Positions 54,636 to 63,803 of a DNA stretch of 64,000 nt are shown piece after piece. The notes beneath the pieces are model-generated. The model did no database searches, was not told where the DNA came from, and saw only the letters and a program-made list of their open reading frames with translations. How positions within the stretch are numbered: the first letter of the stretch is position 1; every line of letters starts with the position of its first letter. The stretch comes from Albidovulum sediminis (GTDB taxonomy: Bacteria > Pseudomonadota > Alphaproteobacteria > Rhodobacterales > Rhodobacteraceae): contig NZ_JAOCQF010000001.1 in assembly GCF_025380365.1 (NCBI RefSeq), positions 1,166,245 to 1,230,244 on the forward strand, in the 5' to 3' direction. Both the position numbers and the translations under genes were made by a program.

Positions 54636-55489
54636 TTCATCGCCTCCACCCGCCGAAGGGCGCGCATGTAAAGCAGGATCCCAAGACCCGAGAAGCCGAG
54701 CAGCAGGATCGAGACGGCCGCACCGACCGGGATGTTGCGGAACTCGAGGAACAGCTGGACGATGAGGTTGCCGAGGATGATGTCCTTGCCGCCGCCCAGA
54801 AGCACCGGGATGGCGAAGACCCCCATGGACGGCACGAAGACGAAGAGCGCCGCCGCAAGGACGCCCGGCAGGGAAAGCGGCAGGGTGACGCGGGCGAAGG
54901 TTTCCGCCGGCCCCGCGCCCAGATCGGCGCCGGCCTCCATCAGCCTGCGGTCGATCGGCGTCAGCGCGGCGTAGATCGGGAAGACCGCCATCGGCAGGAA
55001 GGCATAGACCATGCCGACCAGCGTCGCGCCGACCGTGCCCAGCATCCCGATCGGCTCGTCGATCACCCCCGAGAAGACCAGGGCCTTGTTGATCAGGCCG
55101 CCGCGCCCCAGAAGGACCACCCAGGCCGAAATGCGGATCAGGAAGTTTATCCAGAACGGGATCAGCAGCAGCAGGAGCAGCGCCGGCGCCGCGCGCCCGG
55201 CCTTGAAGGCGATGAAATAGGCGACCGGATAGCCGATCAGCAGGCAAAGCCCCGTCGTCCAGGCGGCCAGCGAGAAGGAATTCATCAGCACCCTTAGGTA
55301 GACGCCCTGCACGAGCTCCCTGTAGTTGTCCAGCGTGAAGCCCGGCAGAACCGCTCCGTAGGGGTCGCGCAGGGCAAAGCTGTAGGCGAACACGACACAA
55401 AGCGGCAGCAGGATGAACAGCGCCAGCAGAAGCACCGAAGGGGCCAGCATCAGGCCCGTCTGAAGCTGCTCGCGCCGCTCTCTGCGCAT
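54632..55489 (-). CDS. ABC transporter permease (PotB-like)
   Basis: A 285-residue permease with six hydrophobic helices. APSVLLLALFILLPLCVVFAY is helix one, PFWINFLIRISAWVVLLGRGG is the PotB signature, and the EAA loop lies in EAGADLGAGPAETFARVTLPL. Its start overlaps the gntR stop (TGATG), so the regulator, permeases, binding protein and ATPase form one transcript. Confidence 0.92.
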   Translation of the reverse strand: MRRERREQLQTGLMLAPSVLLLALFILLPLCVVFAYSFALRDPYGAVLPGFTLDNYRELVQGVYLRVLMNSFSLAAWTTGLCLLIGYPVAYFIAFKAGRAAPALLLLLLIPFWINFLIRISAWVVLLGRGGLINKALVFSGVIDEPIGMLGTVGATLVGMVYAFLPMAVFPIYAALTPIDRRLMEAGADLGAGPAETFARVTLPLSLPGVLAAALFVFVPSMGVFAIPVLLGGGKDIILGNLIVQLFLEFRNIPVGAAVSILLLGFSGLGILLYMRALRRVEAMK

Positions 55490-56154
55490 CACGACACCCT
55501 GGCCTTGTCGCGAAGCCCCTTCTGCGCAATCGCCTTGATCGGGCTGACGGTCAGGTGCGCCGTCATCGCCGCGCGCGCGGCCGCGGAATCGCGCCTGCGG
55601 ACGGCATCGATCAGCAGGCGGTAGGTATCGAATTCCTCGCGCACGAAGGTGATCGGCACCTGCGAGACGTAAAGGCTGCGCACCGACAGGCCGTAGAGGG
55701 AATCGAGATAGCGCTGGGCAAACTGGTTGCCCGAGGCGCGCGCGATCAGGCTGTGAAATTCCTCGTCGATGGCGAGTTCCCAGGCGACGTTGCCCTCGCA
55801 CGATTCCATCTCGGCCTCGATCTTGGCCAGGAAGGCGTCGAGGCGATCCATGTCTTGCGGGGTGCGGCGTTCGGCGGCAAGGCCCGCGATGAAGCATTCC
55901 AGTTCGCGGCGCAGTTCGTAGCCGCGCTGAAGATCTTCGGGCGTCGCGCCGGCGACGGCATAGCCCCGCCGCCCCATGGACGTCACCAGGCCCTCCTGCG
56001 CCAGCCGCAGGATCGCCTCGCGCAGGGGCGTGCGGCCGCAATCGAGCGACTGTTGCAGCGTCTTTTCGTCGAGAAGGCTGTTGGGCGGCAGTTCGGCCAG
56101 CATGATCCGCCGGCGCAGTTCGCCATAGGCCTCGTCGCTCTTGCGCTTGCTCAT
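55489..56154 (-). CDS. GntR-family (FCD) transcriptional regulator
   Basis: A 221-residue FadR-type regulator. The N-terminal winged helix has SLLDEKTLQQSLDCGRTPLREAILRL (helix-turn-helix around residues 25-60) followed by GLVTSMGRRGYAV. The FCD effector domain is all-helical and has metal-binding candidates in DEEFHSLIARAS and the later MTAHL. These regulators usually repress catabolic genes until an organic acid binds. ATG 56154 is preferred over an upstream TTG. It sits beside an AT-rich inverted repeat in the divergent promoter, which it probably binds. Confidence 0.9.
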   Translation of the reverse strand: MSKRKSDEAYGELRRRIMLAELPPNSLLDEKTLQQSLDCGRTPLREAILRLAQEGLVTSMGRRGYAVAGATPEDLQRGYELRRELECFIAGLAAERRTPQDMDRLDAFLAKIEAEMESCEGNVAWELAIDEEFHSLIARASGNQFAQRYLDSLYGLSVRSLYVSQVPITFVREEFDTYRLLIDAVRRRDSAAARAAMTAHLTVSPIKAIAQKGLRDKARVS

Positions 56155-56181
56155 CCGGGAGGATCCCTTTGCCGGCTTCAA

Positions 56182-56197
56182 TATATTGTGAAATATA
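56182..56197. promoter_or_regulatory. Probable GntR operator/divergent promoter
   Basis: TATATT and AATATA form an inverted repeat with a four-base spacer in an otherwise GC-rich region between gntR and the gamma-glutamyltransferase-like gene. Position and symmetry fit an FCD-GntR operator controlling both transcripts. The assignment is inferred. Confidence 0.5.
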
Positions 56198-56242
56198 CTG
56201 AGTAGGCACTGTCAGGCAACCGATTCGTGAAAGGGCAAGGAA

Positions 56243-57793
56243 ATGGCGACAGCGGCAGATCAATGGTCGACAGCGAAACGGCCGGTCCGGGGCAGTGGCG
56301 GCGTGGTCGCGGCCCAGCACATCCGGGCCGCCGAGGCCGGGGCCGAGTTGCTGGCGCAGGGGGGCAATGCCGTCGATGCCGCCGTCGCCGCCGCCCTTGC
56401 CCTTGGCGCCGTCGAGCCCTGGATGTGCGGCATCGGCGGCAGCGGCTTCATGGTCGTCTGGCTTGCCGCGGAGAAGCGCGCGGTTGCGCTGGACTTTCAG
56501 GGCGTCCTGCCCCAGGCCCTGACGCCCGACGACTATCCGATCGATCCTGGCCTGCCCGCGACCTCGATGGGGTTCCCGGCGGTCGTGAACTTCGCCAACA
56601 CGCAAGGCGCGCGCGCCGTCACCATTCCCGGCGCCGTGGCGGGATTTGACCACGCCCTGCGCCGCTTTGGCCGCAAGAGCCTGGCCGAGACGCTGCAACC
56701 CGCGATCCGTCTGGCCGAGACCGGCATCCCCGCAAGCTGGTTCTGCACGCTGATGATCGCCTCCGAAATGGCGATCCTCGCCAAGGACGCGACCGCCGCC
56801 GCGATCTATCTGCCCGGCGGCGCGCCGCTGCAGCCGGGCGCGCCTCTGAAGATCCCCGGCCTCGCCCGCACCCTGCGCCGCCTGGCCGAGACCGGCGCCG
56901 AAGGCTTCTATCGCGGCGATCTGGGCCGCGACCTCGTGCGCGAACTGCAGGCGCAGGGTAACCGCATGACCCTGGACGACCTCGCCGCCTATCAGGTGCA
57001 GGAATATGCCCCGATGGAGGCGCGGCATCGCGGCGCCACCCTCTACACGCCGGGCGAGCAGAGCGGCGGCCTGCGGCAGCGCGACTTCCTGGCCCAGGTT
57101 GCCGCCAGCCTGCCGGTCCCGCCGAAGGCGCCGGATGCCGCAAGCTGGTGCGTCTATGCCGAGGCGCTGGAAGTGGCCTGGCGCGCGCATCGCGCCCGCA
57201 ACGGCACCCTGGCCGAGGTCGGCAGTTCGACCTCGTCGCTGTCTGCAGCCGATGCCGAGGGCAACATGGTCGCCCTGACCTACACGCTGCTGGATCATTT
57301 CGGCGCCGGGATCACGCTGCCGGAAACCGGCCTCGCGCTGAACAACGGCGTCAGCTACTTCGACCCGCGCCCCGGCCTGCGCACCTCGATGGCGGGCGGC
57401 AAGCGGATCAATTCGTCCAACATGGTGCCCACCGTCGCGGTCTGCGACGGGCAGGCCCGGTTCGCCATCGGGGCCTCGGGCGGGGATCTCATCATGCCTT
57501 GCGTGTCGCAGATCGCGGCGCTGATGCTGGACTTCGGCCTGTCGCTGGAGGCGGCGTTCCATTCGCCAAGGCTGGACGCGTCACACCGCGGCAGCCTGCG
57601 CGCCGACCCCCGGCTGGGGGCTGCCATCCTGGACGAACTGGCGCGCCACTACACTCTGGAAGTCTCCGGCAATGTCGTGATGCCCAAGCTCTATGCCTGC
57701 CCATCCGGGGTTGCCCGCGACGGCGAGGGGCTGATCGGCATCAACGATCCTGCCCTGCCCGATGGGGGCGCCGCCGGCACGGATCGCGATTGA
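56243..57793 (+). CDS. Gamma-glutamyltransferase-family protein
   Basis: A 516-residue Ntn-hydrolase of the GGT family. AEAGAELLAQGGNAVDAAVAA and PWMCGIGGSGFMVVW are family blocks of the large subunit; AVTIPGAVAGFDHALRRFG follows. The autoprocessing Thr should be in GSSTSSLSAADAEGN, where the normal TTH triplet is changed to TSS. NNGVSYFDPRPG and GASGGDLIMPCV complete the small-subunit site. No signal peptide is clear, so it may be cytosolic. It is shorter than typical GGT near 580. Divergent from gntR, it probably releases glutamate or an amine from a gamma-glutamyl compound imported by the transporter. Confidence 0.88.
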   Translation: MATAADQWSTAKRPVRGSGGVVAAQHIRAAEAGAELLAQGGNAVDAAVAAALALGAVEPWMCGIGGSGFMVVWLAAEKRAVALDFQGVLPQALTPDDYPIDPGLPATSMGFPAVVNFANTQGARAVTIPGAVAGFDHALRRFGRKSLAETLQPAIRLAETGIPASWFCTLMIASEMAILAKDATAAAIYLPGGAPLQPGAPLKIPGLARTLRRLAETGAEGFYRGDLGRDLVRELQAQGNRMTLDDLAAYQVQEYAPMEARHRGATLYTPGEQSGGLRQRDFLAQVAASLPVPPKAPDAASWCVYAEALEVAWRAHRARNGTLAEVGSSTSSLSAADAEGNMVALTYTLLDHFGAGITLPETGLALNNGVSYFDPRPGLRTSMAGGKRINSSNMVPTVAVCDGQARFAIGASGGDLIMPCVSQIAALMLDFGLSLEAAFHSPRLDASHRGSLRADPRLGAAILDELARHYTLEVSGNVVMPKLYACPSGVARDGEGLIGINDPALPDGGAAGTDRD

Positions 57794-58012
57794 CCGAAGA
57801 TGCGCGTCAGGAGCTTGCGAATGTGAGCACCCGGCAGGCGCGCAGGGCGGATGGCGCGAACACCCAGTGGCCATCGCCAGGCAGCTTCAGGCGGAAGCCA
57901 ATCGAACCGCTCGACGGAGCGCGCCGCATTGCTGCGCGCCTCCCTGCATCCTCGCGCCCGATCCGCGTCCATCCGCATCGCATCTTGCCGCTCCATCCAC
58001 TCTCGACGAGCG

Positions 58013-59431
58013 TCAGCCATACCCCGCGACTTCAAGCCGATCCCGGAATTCCTGCATCCTGGCCGCGTCCCGGATCGGTATCCGCTCGACATCCGCAAGA
58101 GAGAGGTCCGGCAAGACCTCCCGGCTGGCATCGGCCGCGGCACGGGCCCGATCGCCGCGTCCAAGGGCGACATGGCTTGCCGCGAGCAGGAAATGCGCCA
58201 GATACCAGCGCGGCATCCGGTGGATCGCGCGTTCGGCCCAACTGATCGCCATCTCGAAATCGCCGGCCATGTAATGGGCCAGCGCAAGGCCGGAGAAGCG
58301 GAAGAAGATGCTCGGGTCGCGCGGATTCATGCGGATGGCGATTTCCTGGTTCCTGATCGCTTCATCGGTCCGCCCGGCAATGGCCAGCGCGGTACCGAGG
58401 CTGCCGTAGGCGAGCGAGCAGTTCGGGTTCAGTTCGACCGCGCGCTCCAGCGCGGCGATCCCCTCGTCCAGCCGTTGCAGGCCCCAGCAACTGATGCCGA
58501 GCGCCCAGTGCGCATATTCGTTGCGGTCGTCCAGCTGGGTGGCGCGGCGGCCCAGGGCATAGGCGGCCTCCATCGCCGGCCGCGGATCCGGCGCGAAGCC
58601 CAGGATGGCGATGTGGTGATTGATGAGCGAGAGGACCATGTTCGCCTCGGCGCTTTCCGGGTCGATCGCCAGCGCCCGCTCCAGCAGCGTCTTGGCCGAG
58701 GCATAGGCCTCGGGGGCGAAATCGTAGAGCAGGTGCCAGGACCGCATCGTCAGTTCCCAGACGGTCAGGTCGGGGCGGCTCTGCCGTTCGACCGGCTGAT
58801 CGATGGTGCTGCGGTGCACGATGGTCTGGATCGAGGCGACAACCTGCCGCGTGATCGCGTCCTGCAGGTCGAAGACGTCCCGCGTCTCGCCGTCGTAGCG
58901 GTCGGACCAGACATGCCCGCCGGTCAACCCGTCGATCAGTTCTGCGGTAACCCGGACCCGGTCGCCGGCCCGCCGCACGCTTCCCTCCAGGACGAAGCGC
59001 ACGCCAAGCTCGGCGGCGACTCGGCGGACGTCGACGTTCTGTCCCTTGTAGGTGAAGGTCGTGTTGCGGGCGATGATGAACAGCCAGGGCGACCGCGACA
59101 GGGCCGTGATGATTTCGGTGGTGATCGCGTCCGAAAAGAACTCCTGCCCCGGATCGTCCGACATGTTCTCGAAGGCGAGAACGGCGATCGAGGGCTTGTC
59201 GGGCCGGGGCGGCAGGTCTGTCGCGGCCTCGGCGGAGGCGTCCGCACCGATCCGCCGGCGCAGGTCCAGCTTCGTGGATACCTCGAGCTTGCGGTAGATC
59301 GTCGCCAGATGCGTGCGCACCGTCGAGGGCGCGATGCCAAGCCGCGTGGCAATGCCCTGGTAGGTGTCGCCCTGCGCGTAGGCGCGGGCGATCTCGATCT
59401 CGCGCGGGCTGAGGATTTCGTCGGGCGACAC
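58013..59431 (-). CDS. LuxR-type regulator with TolB-like and TPR regions
   Basis: From the GTG at 59431 the protein has 472 residues. The first 60 are a LuxR/GerE helix-turn-helix (LSPREIEIARAYAQGDTY, then TVRTHLATIYRKLEV). A TolB-like segment follows (PSIAVLAFENMSD, FVLEGSVRRAGDRVRV, HVWSDRYDGETRDVF), then TPR repeats to the end. An in-frame ATG at 59581 would add 50 low-homology residues, so the start is uncertain. The C-terminal parts match the design of the SARP-type regulator at 45672-47627. It is divergent from a SnoaL-like/MFS pair, its likely target. Confidence 0.83.
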   Translation of the reverse strand: MSPDEILSPREIEIARAYAQGDTYQGIATRLGIAPSTVRTHLATIYRKLEVSTKLDLRRRIGADASAEAATDLPPRPDKPSIAVLAFENMSDDPGQEFFSDAITTEIITALSRSPWLFIIARNTTFTYKGQNVDVRRVAAELGVRFVLEGSVRRAGDRVRVTAELIDGLTGGHVWSDRYDGETRDVFDLQDAITRQVVASIQTIVHRSTIDQPVERQSRPDLTVWELTMRSWHLLYDFAPEAYASAKTLLERALAIDPESAEANMVLSLINHHIAILGFAPDPRPAMEAAYALGRRATQLDDRNEYAHWALGISCWGLQRLDEGIAALERAVELNPNCSLAYGSLGTALAIAGRTDEAIRNQEIAIRMNPRDPSIFFRFSGLALAHYMAGDFEMAISWAERAIHRMPRWYLAHFLLAASHVALGRGDRARAAADASREVLPDLSLADVERIPIRDAARMQEFRDRLEVAGYG

Positions 59432-59612
59432 CGGGGCAAGGTTTCCGTGGCTGGGTTGCCCGATGATCGTGTTGCACCGGAGTAGATCAGGCAATCCCCC
59501 AAATGCTGTAGCGGAATACTGCAGGCGCCGGGTGTGAATTACCGCAGTTGCCGGATACCCCGATGTTCGGCCGGCGCGCATCCTCGGGTCATCTGAAAAC
59601 GGAGGATGGCAG

Positions 59613-60026
59613 ATGAACATCGAACAGACGGCACGCGACTTTTTCGAGGCTTGCGAGACCGGCGGCGGCTGGGAGGCCTGCAAGGGCTATTGCCATGACG
59701 GCGCGAGCTTCGCCTGCCAGGCGGATGCGCTGGCCGGCGTCACGACTCTGGCCGGTTACGCCGAGTGGATGAAGGGCCTTCTGGGTCCGATCCCGGACGG
59801 TCGCTACGACCTGACAGCGTTCGCCACGGATGCAGGCCGGGGCACGGTGGTCGCCTCGGCGGTATTTCACGGCACCCAGACCGGCACGGGCGGGCCGGGC
59901 GCGCCGACAGGCAAGTCCGTTGCCTCGGACTATGTATATGTGATGCGGTTCGACGGCGGCCGCATCGCGCACATGACCAAGATCTGGAACGATTCTCAGG
60001 CACTTCGACAGCTCGGTTGGGCATGA
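59613..60026 (+). CDS. SnoaL-like (NTF2-fold) protein
   Basis: A 137-residue NTF2-like protein. TARDFFEACETGGGWEACKGY opens the helix bundle, and the cone strands include DYVYVMRFDGGRIAHMTKIWND, as in SnoaL-like proteins acting as polyketide cyclases, isomerases or ligand binders. The start has GGAGG. Its stop overlaps the MFS start by four bases. The reaction is unknown. It could bind or transform the substrate moved by the MFS carrier. Confidence 0.84.
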   Translation: MNIEQTARDFFEACETGGGWEACKGYCHDGASFACQADALAGVTTLAGYAEWMKGLLGPIPDGRYDLTAFATDAGRGTVVASAVFHGTQTGTGGPGAPTGKSVASDYVYVMRFDGGRIAHMTKIWNDSQALRQLGWA

Positions 60027-61201
60027 TGCGCTGGCGGATGCTGGCACTTCTCTTCGCCGCCCGCGTCAGTCTGGGATTCCAGTTCCAGACCATGGGCGCG
60101 GTCGGCGAAGACCTGTCGCGGGTCTTCGGCCTCGACAATGCCCGGATCGGCCTGATGATCGGCCTGTTCATGGCGCCGGGGCTGTTCCTGGCGCTGCCTG
60201 CGGGCGTCGCGGGGCGGTTCGCACCGGACCGGGTGCTGGCCGGGCTGGGGCTCATGGTGATGGCGCTTGGCGGCGCCCTCTCCGCGATTGCGGCAGAGCC
60301 GGGCGGCATCGGCATCGGCCGGCTGCTGGCCGGCGCGGGCTTCCTGTTCGCCACGCTCTATTTCACCAAGATGGTCGCGGACTGGTTCGAGGGCCGCGAG
60401 ATCGCCACGGCGATGAGCGTTCTGGTGATGAGCTGGCCGTTTGGCATCGCCATGGGACAGGTCGGCCACACCTGGGCCGCCGGGGCGTTCGGCTGGCGGG
60501 TGCCCTTCGCCGTGGCGGCAGCCTGTTGCGCCCTGTCGGCGCTTGCGGTCCTGACGCTTTACCGGGCGCCGCACGACCTGCCGCCGGCATCGGCCGAGCC
60601 GATCCGGGGTCTGCTGCCGCGGGAATGGGCGCTGATCGGCTGTGCCGGGATCGCCTGGGGCGTATTCAACGCCGGCTATGTCGTCTACCTGAGCTTCGGC
60701 CCCGGCGTGCTGGTGGCTCAGGGGGTTGGCACGCTGGCCGCGGCTTCGGTCGTCAGCGCGGGCAGCTGGCTGATGATCCTGTCGGGTGCGGCCTGCGGAC
60801 TGATCGCCGACCGCTTCGGGCGCCGCGAGGCGATCCTCGTCGTGTGCATGGCGGGCGCGGTCCTGGCAATGCTGCTCCTGGGCCGGCCCGGCGCGGGCCT
60901 TGCGGCCAGCCTGATCTTCGGCCTGGTCGGGATGGCACCGGCCGGGGTCATCGTCGCGCTCGCCGGCCAGGCGGTCGCCCCCGAGCGGCGGGCCTTCGGC
61001 ATGGGCGTGTTCCTGACCATCTATTACGCGGTGGCGACGGCAAGCCCGCCGGCAGCCGGCTGGATCCTCGACCGCAGTGGGACGCCGGAAAGCGCCCTCC
61101 TCTTCGGCGCGGCGCTCTTCGCCCTCGTCGCGCCGGTAGCGATCCTGTTCCGGATGCTCAAGACCAGGGCCGCCGTTAGCCCGCTGCGGGAGGCGGCGTG
61201 A
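60023..61201 (+). CDS. Major facilitator superfamily transporter
   Basis: A 392-residue protein with about twelve helices. [23 protein letters not shown] is helix two and [14 protein letters not shown] the loop 2-3 motif; [14 protein letters not shown] is the repeat of that motif between helices eight and nine, a strong MFS marker. It looks like a CynX/nitrate-type or drug-proton carrier; the substrate is unknown. Translation is coupled to the SnoaL-like gene by ATGA. Confidence 0.87.
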   Translation: MMRWRMLALLFAARVSLGFQFQTMGAVGEDLSRVFGLDNARIGLMIGLFMAPGLFLALPAGVAGRFAPDRVLAGLGLMVMALGGALSAIAAEPGGIGIGRLLAGAGFLFATLYFTKMVADWFEGREIATAMSVLVMSWPFGIAMGQVGHTWAAGAFGWRVPFAVAAACCALSALAVLTLYRAPHDLPPASAEPIRGLLPREWALIGCAGIAWGVFNAGYVVYLSFGPGVLVAQGVGTLAAASVVSAGSWLMILSGAACGLIADRFGRREAILVVCMAGAVLAMLLLGRPGAGLAASLIFGLVGMAPAGVIVALAGQAVAPERRAFGMGVFLTIYYAVATASPPAAGWILDRSGTPESALLFGAALFALVAPVAILFRMLKTRAAVSPLREAA

Positions 61202-61269
61202 GCGAGGGCGCGGCGCCCTGCCGTCACGCGCCCTATCCGTCCCGCGATCTTCCCGGTATACGGGCGCGC

Positions 61270-61611
61270 ATGACCGAGTCCCTGCCGCCGTGCCCCGAAT
61301 GTCGCTCTGCCTACACCTACGAGGCGGATTCCCTGCTCGCCTGCCCGGAATGCGGGCACGAATGGTCACCCGATGCCGTGCTGGAGGCTGGTGCCGAGGT
61401 GCGCGACAGCCTGGGCAGTCTGATCGCAGACGGTGACACCGTCACCGTGATCAAGGATCTGAAGGTCAAGGGCTCGTCCAGCGTGATCAAAGTGGGGACA
61501 AAGGTGCGCGGGATCCGCCTTGTCGCCGGCGACCACGACATCGACTGCAAGATCCCCGGTTTCGGGCAGATCAGCCTCAAGTCGCAGTTCGTGAAGAAGG
61601 TCACGGACTGA
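61270..61611 (+). CDS. PhnA-like zinc ribbon protein
   Basis: A 113-residue protein with an N-terminal zinc ribbon ([27 protein letters not shown], quoted in parts: CPEC at about 8-11 and CPEC at about 25-28) and a C-terminal PhnA domain ([48 protein letters not shown]). It is named alkylphosphonate utilisation protein by family, though no role in phosphonate breakdown is established and no phn genes are nearby. Length matches YjdM. Confidence 0.9.
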   Translation: MTESLPPCPECRSAYTYEADSLLACPECGHEWSPDAVLEAGAEVRDSLGSLIADGDTVTVIKDLKVKGSSSVIKVGTKVRGIRLVAGDHDIDCKIPGFGQISLKSQFVKKVTD

Positions 61612-61863
61612 CGGACGGGCTGCACCGGGCGGACTTCCGTCATTCGCTTCGGCCGCCGGGTTCCAGCCTTATTGACCGTCAATGCCGGATCATGAGGGTG
61701 GCCGCGCGGGCGACGGCGGAGAGGAACGTCCTGGCGCACCTGTCATGGCGGTTGCGCCCCTGCGCCGGTCTTTCAGCCGGCCCTACATGACTGCAGCGCC
61801 GACCAAGGCGCGATGCACCCCGGCGCGGCCGGGGGCCGCACCGGGGTCGGGGGTCGGGGGCGC

Positions 61864-63663
61864 TCAGCCCAGATGCCAGGTCTCGGGCACGCCGTAGACG
61901 GGCGTGTCGATCCCTTCCATCCGCGCCTTGAGTTGCAGCGACAGGAACTGGCTGTAGTGGCGCGACTGGTGCAGGTTGCCGCCGTGGAACCAGAGCGCCG
62001 CCTGCCGCGTGGGCTTCCACATGTTGCGCTGTTCGCCGACCCAGGGGCCGGGGTCCTTGGGCGTGTCGGAGCCAAGCCCCCAGCATTTGCCCACCTTGTC
62101 GGCCACGTCGCGGCCGATCAGGTCCGCCGCCCAGCCGTTCATCGAGCCGTAGCCGGTCGCATAGACGATGAGGTCGGCCGCAAGCTTCGTGCCGTCCTCC
62201 AGCACCACGCCGTCGGGCACGATTTCCTTCACGTTGCCATGGGCCAGCTTGATCTGGCCGTCGATGATCAGCTGGCTGGCGCCGACGTCGATATAGTAGC
62301 CCGATCCGCGGCGCAGGTACTTCATGAACAGGCCCGACCCGTCGGCGCCCCAGTCGAGCCAGAACCCCGCCTTTTCCAGCCCGGCGTAGAAGTCGGCGTC
62401 GATCTCCTTCATCTTCTCGTAAAGCGGGATCTGGAAGGTGTGGAGGATCCTGTAGGGCAGGCTCGCGAAGATCAGGTCGGCCTTCTCGGTCGTCATCCCC
62501 GACCGCACCGCCTGTTCGGAGTAAAGCCCGCCCAGCCCCACGTCCATCAGCGTGTCGGAGCGCACGATATGGGTCGAGGACCGCTGCACCATGGTCACGT
62601 CGACGTCGTTTTCCCACAGCGCCGCGCAGATGTCGTGGGCCGAGTTGTTGGAGCCGATCACCACCGCCTTCCTGTCCTTGTAGGCATCCGGGCCGGTGTG
62701 TTGCGAGGAATGGTGCTGGTCGCCCCGGAACGTCTCCATCCCCGGATAGGACGGCATGTTCGCCTTGCCCGACATGCCGGTGGCGAGCACAAGCTGCTTC
62801 GGCCGCAGCACCACCTCCTCCCCGTCGCGGTCGACGACGACGGTCCATTCAGCGGTCTTCTCGTCGTATTTCGCAGACTTGCAGGTGGTCTTCGCCCAGT
62901 AGTTCAGCTCCATCACCTTCGTGTACATCTCAAGCCAGTCGCCGATCTTGTCCTTGGGCGCGAACACCGGCCAGTTCTCGGGGAACTTGATGTAGGGCAG
63001 ATGGTCGTACCAGACCGGGTCATGCAGGCAGAGCGACTTGTAGCGCCGGCGCCAGCTGTCGCCGGGGCGATCGTTCTTCTCGACGATGATCGTCGGCACG
63101 CCCAGTTGCCTCAACCGCGCGCCCAGCGCGATGCCGCCCTGGCCGCCGCCGATGATGAGGACATAGGGCTGCCTTGTATAGCCAAGCTCGCGCGCCTCGG
63201 CCTCGCGTTCCTCCTTCCAGGTCGGGCGATGCTTGCCCGCGCCGTGCCGGGCGCCGAGGGGGCGGGTGAAGCCCTTGTGCTCCTCGTGGCCCTTGAGTTC
63301 GGCCATGGTGGTCAGCAGCGTCCAGATCCGGCCTCCGATCAGGCGGAGAAGGCCGTAGCCGCGCGCCACCCCCGTCTCGAACTCGATCCAGGCGGTGGTC
63401 ACGCCGCCATCCGCCGCCGCCGTCTCTCCCGCGGCGATCTTCCAGCCCGCGGGCCGTGTGGCGGCAAGCTGCGCCGTCAGCATGTCGGCGATCTGGCCCT
63501 TTCCTTCCGCCGTGTGGATGTTCCAGGTAAAGGTGACGAGGTCGCGCCAGTAGCAGTCGTCCTGAAAGCAGTCGGTCGCAGCGGCGATGTCGCCGGCCTC
63601 CAGCGCCGCCCCGAACCTGTCGAGCAGCGCCTGCACTTCGGCATTCGCGGTTGTGTCGAGCAT
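61864..63663 (-). CDS. Flavin-containing monooxygenase with N-terminal SnoaL-like domain
   Basis: A 599-residue fusion. Residues 1 to about 130 are a SnoaL/NTF2-like domain (LLDRFGAALEAGDIAAATDCF). The remainder is a two-dinucleotide-domain FMO/YUC-type monooxygenase: FAD motif IIGGGQGGIALGARL near residue 174, FMO-like FRGDQHHSSQHTG, NADPH motif VVIGSNNSAHDICAAL and ATGYGSMNGW near the end. It should hydroxylate a soft nucleophile or carry out Baeyer-Villiger oxidation. The start has GGGAGG before it. A Fis-type regulator lies upstream on the same strand. Confidence 0.92.
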   Translation of the reverse strand: MLDTTANAEVQALLDRFGAALEAGDIAAATDCFQDDCYWRDLVTFTWNIHTAEGKGQIADMLTAQLAATRPAGWKIAAGETAAADGGVTTAWIEFETGVARGYGLLRLIGGRIWTLLTTMAELKGHEEHKGFTRPLGARHGAGKHRPTWKEEREAEARELGYTRQPYVLIIGGGQGGIALGARLRQLGVPTIIVEKNDRPGDSWRRRYKSLCLHDPVWYDHLPYIKFPENWPVFAPKDKIGDWLEMYTKVMELNYWAKTTCKSAKYDEKTAEWTVVVDRDGEEVVLRPKQLVLATGMSGKANMPSYPGMETFRGDQHHSSQHTGPDAYKDRKAVVIGSNNSAHDICAALWENDVDVTMVQRSSTHIVRSDTLMDVGLGGLYSEQAVRSGMTTEKADLIFASLPYRILHTFQIPLYEKMKEIDADFYAGLEKAGFWLDWGADGSGLFMKYLRRGSGYYIDVGASQLIIDGQIKLAHGNVKEIVPDGVVLEDGTKLAADLIVYATGYGSMNGWAADLIGRDVADKVGKCWGLGSDTPKDPGPWVGEQRNMWKPTRQAALWFHGGNLHQSRHYSQFLSLQLKARMEGIDTPVYGVPETWHLG

Positions 63664-63803
63664 TGATGGTCCTCCCTGATCTGCTCCTCCTTCCGCAAGG
63701 GTGCCGACCGGGCGGCGCCTGTCACCGCAATCCCGCGCCGGGAAGGCGCGGCGGGCCACTTTCCCGCCCCCGTCGTTGCAGGCGCAACGCAAGGCGCAAC
63801 GGA

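Noticed and set aside
54632-57562. A 976-codon open frame on the reverse strand across permease, gntR and the GGT-like gene
   Set aside because: It is a high-GC shadow frame: only its last 285 codons (the permease) have coding character, and the rest is antisense to well-recognised genes.
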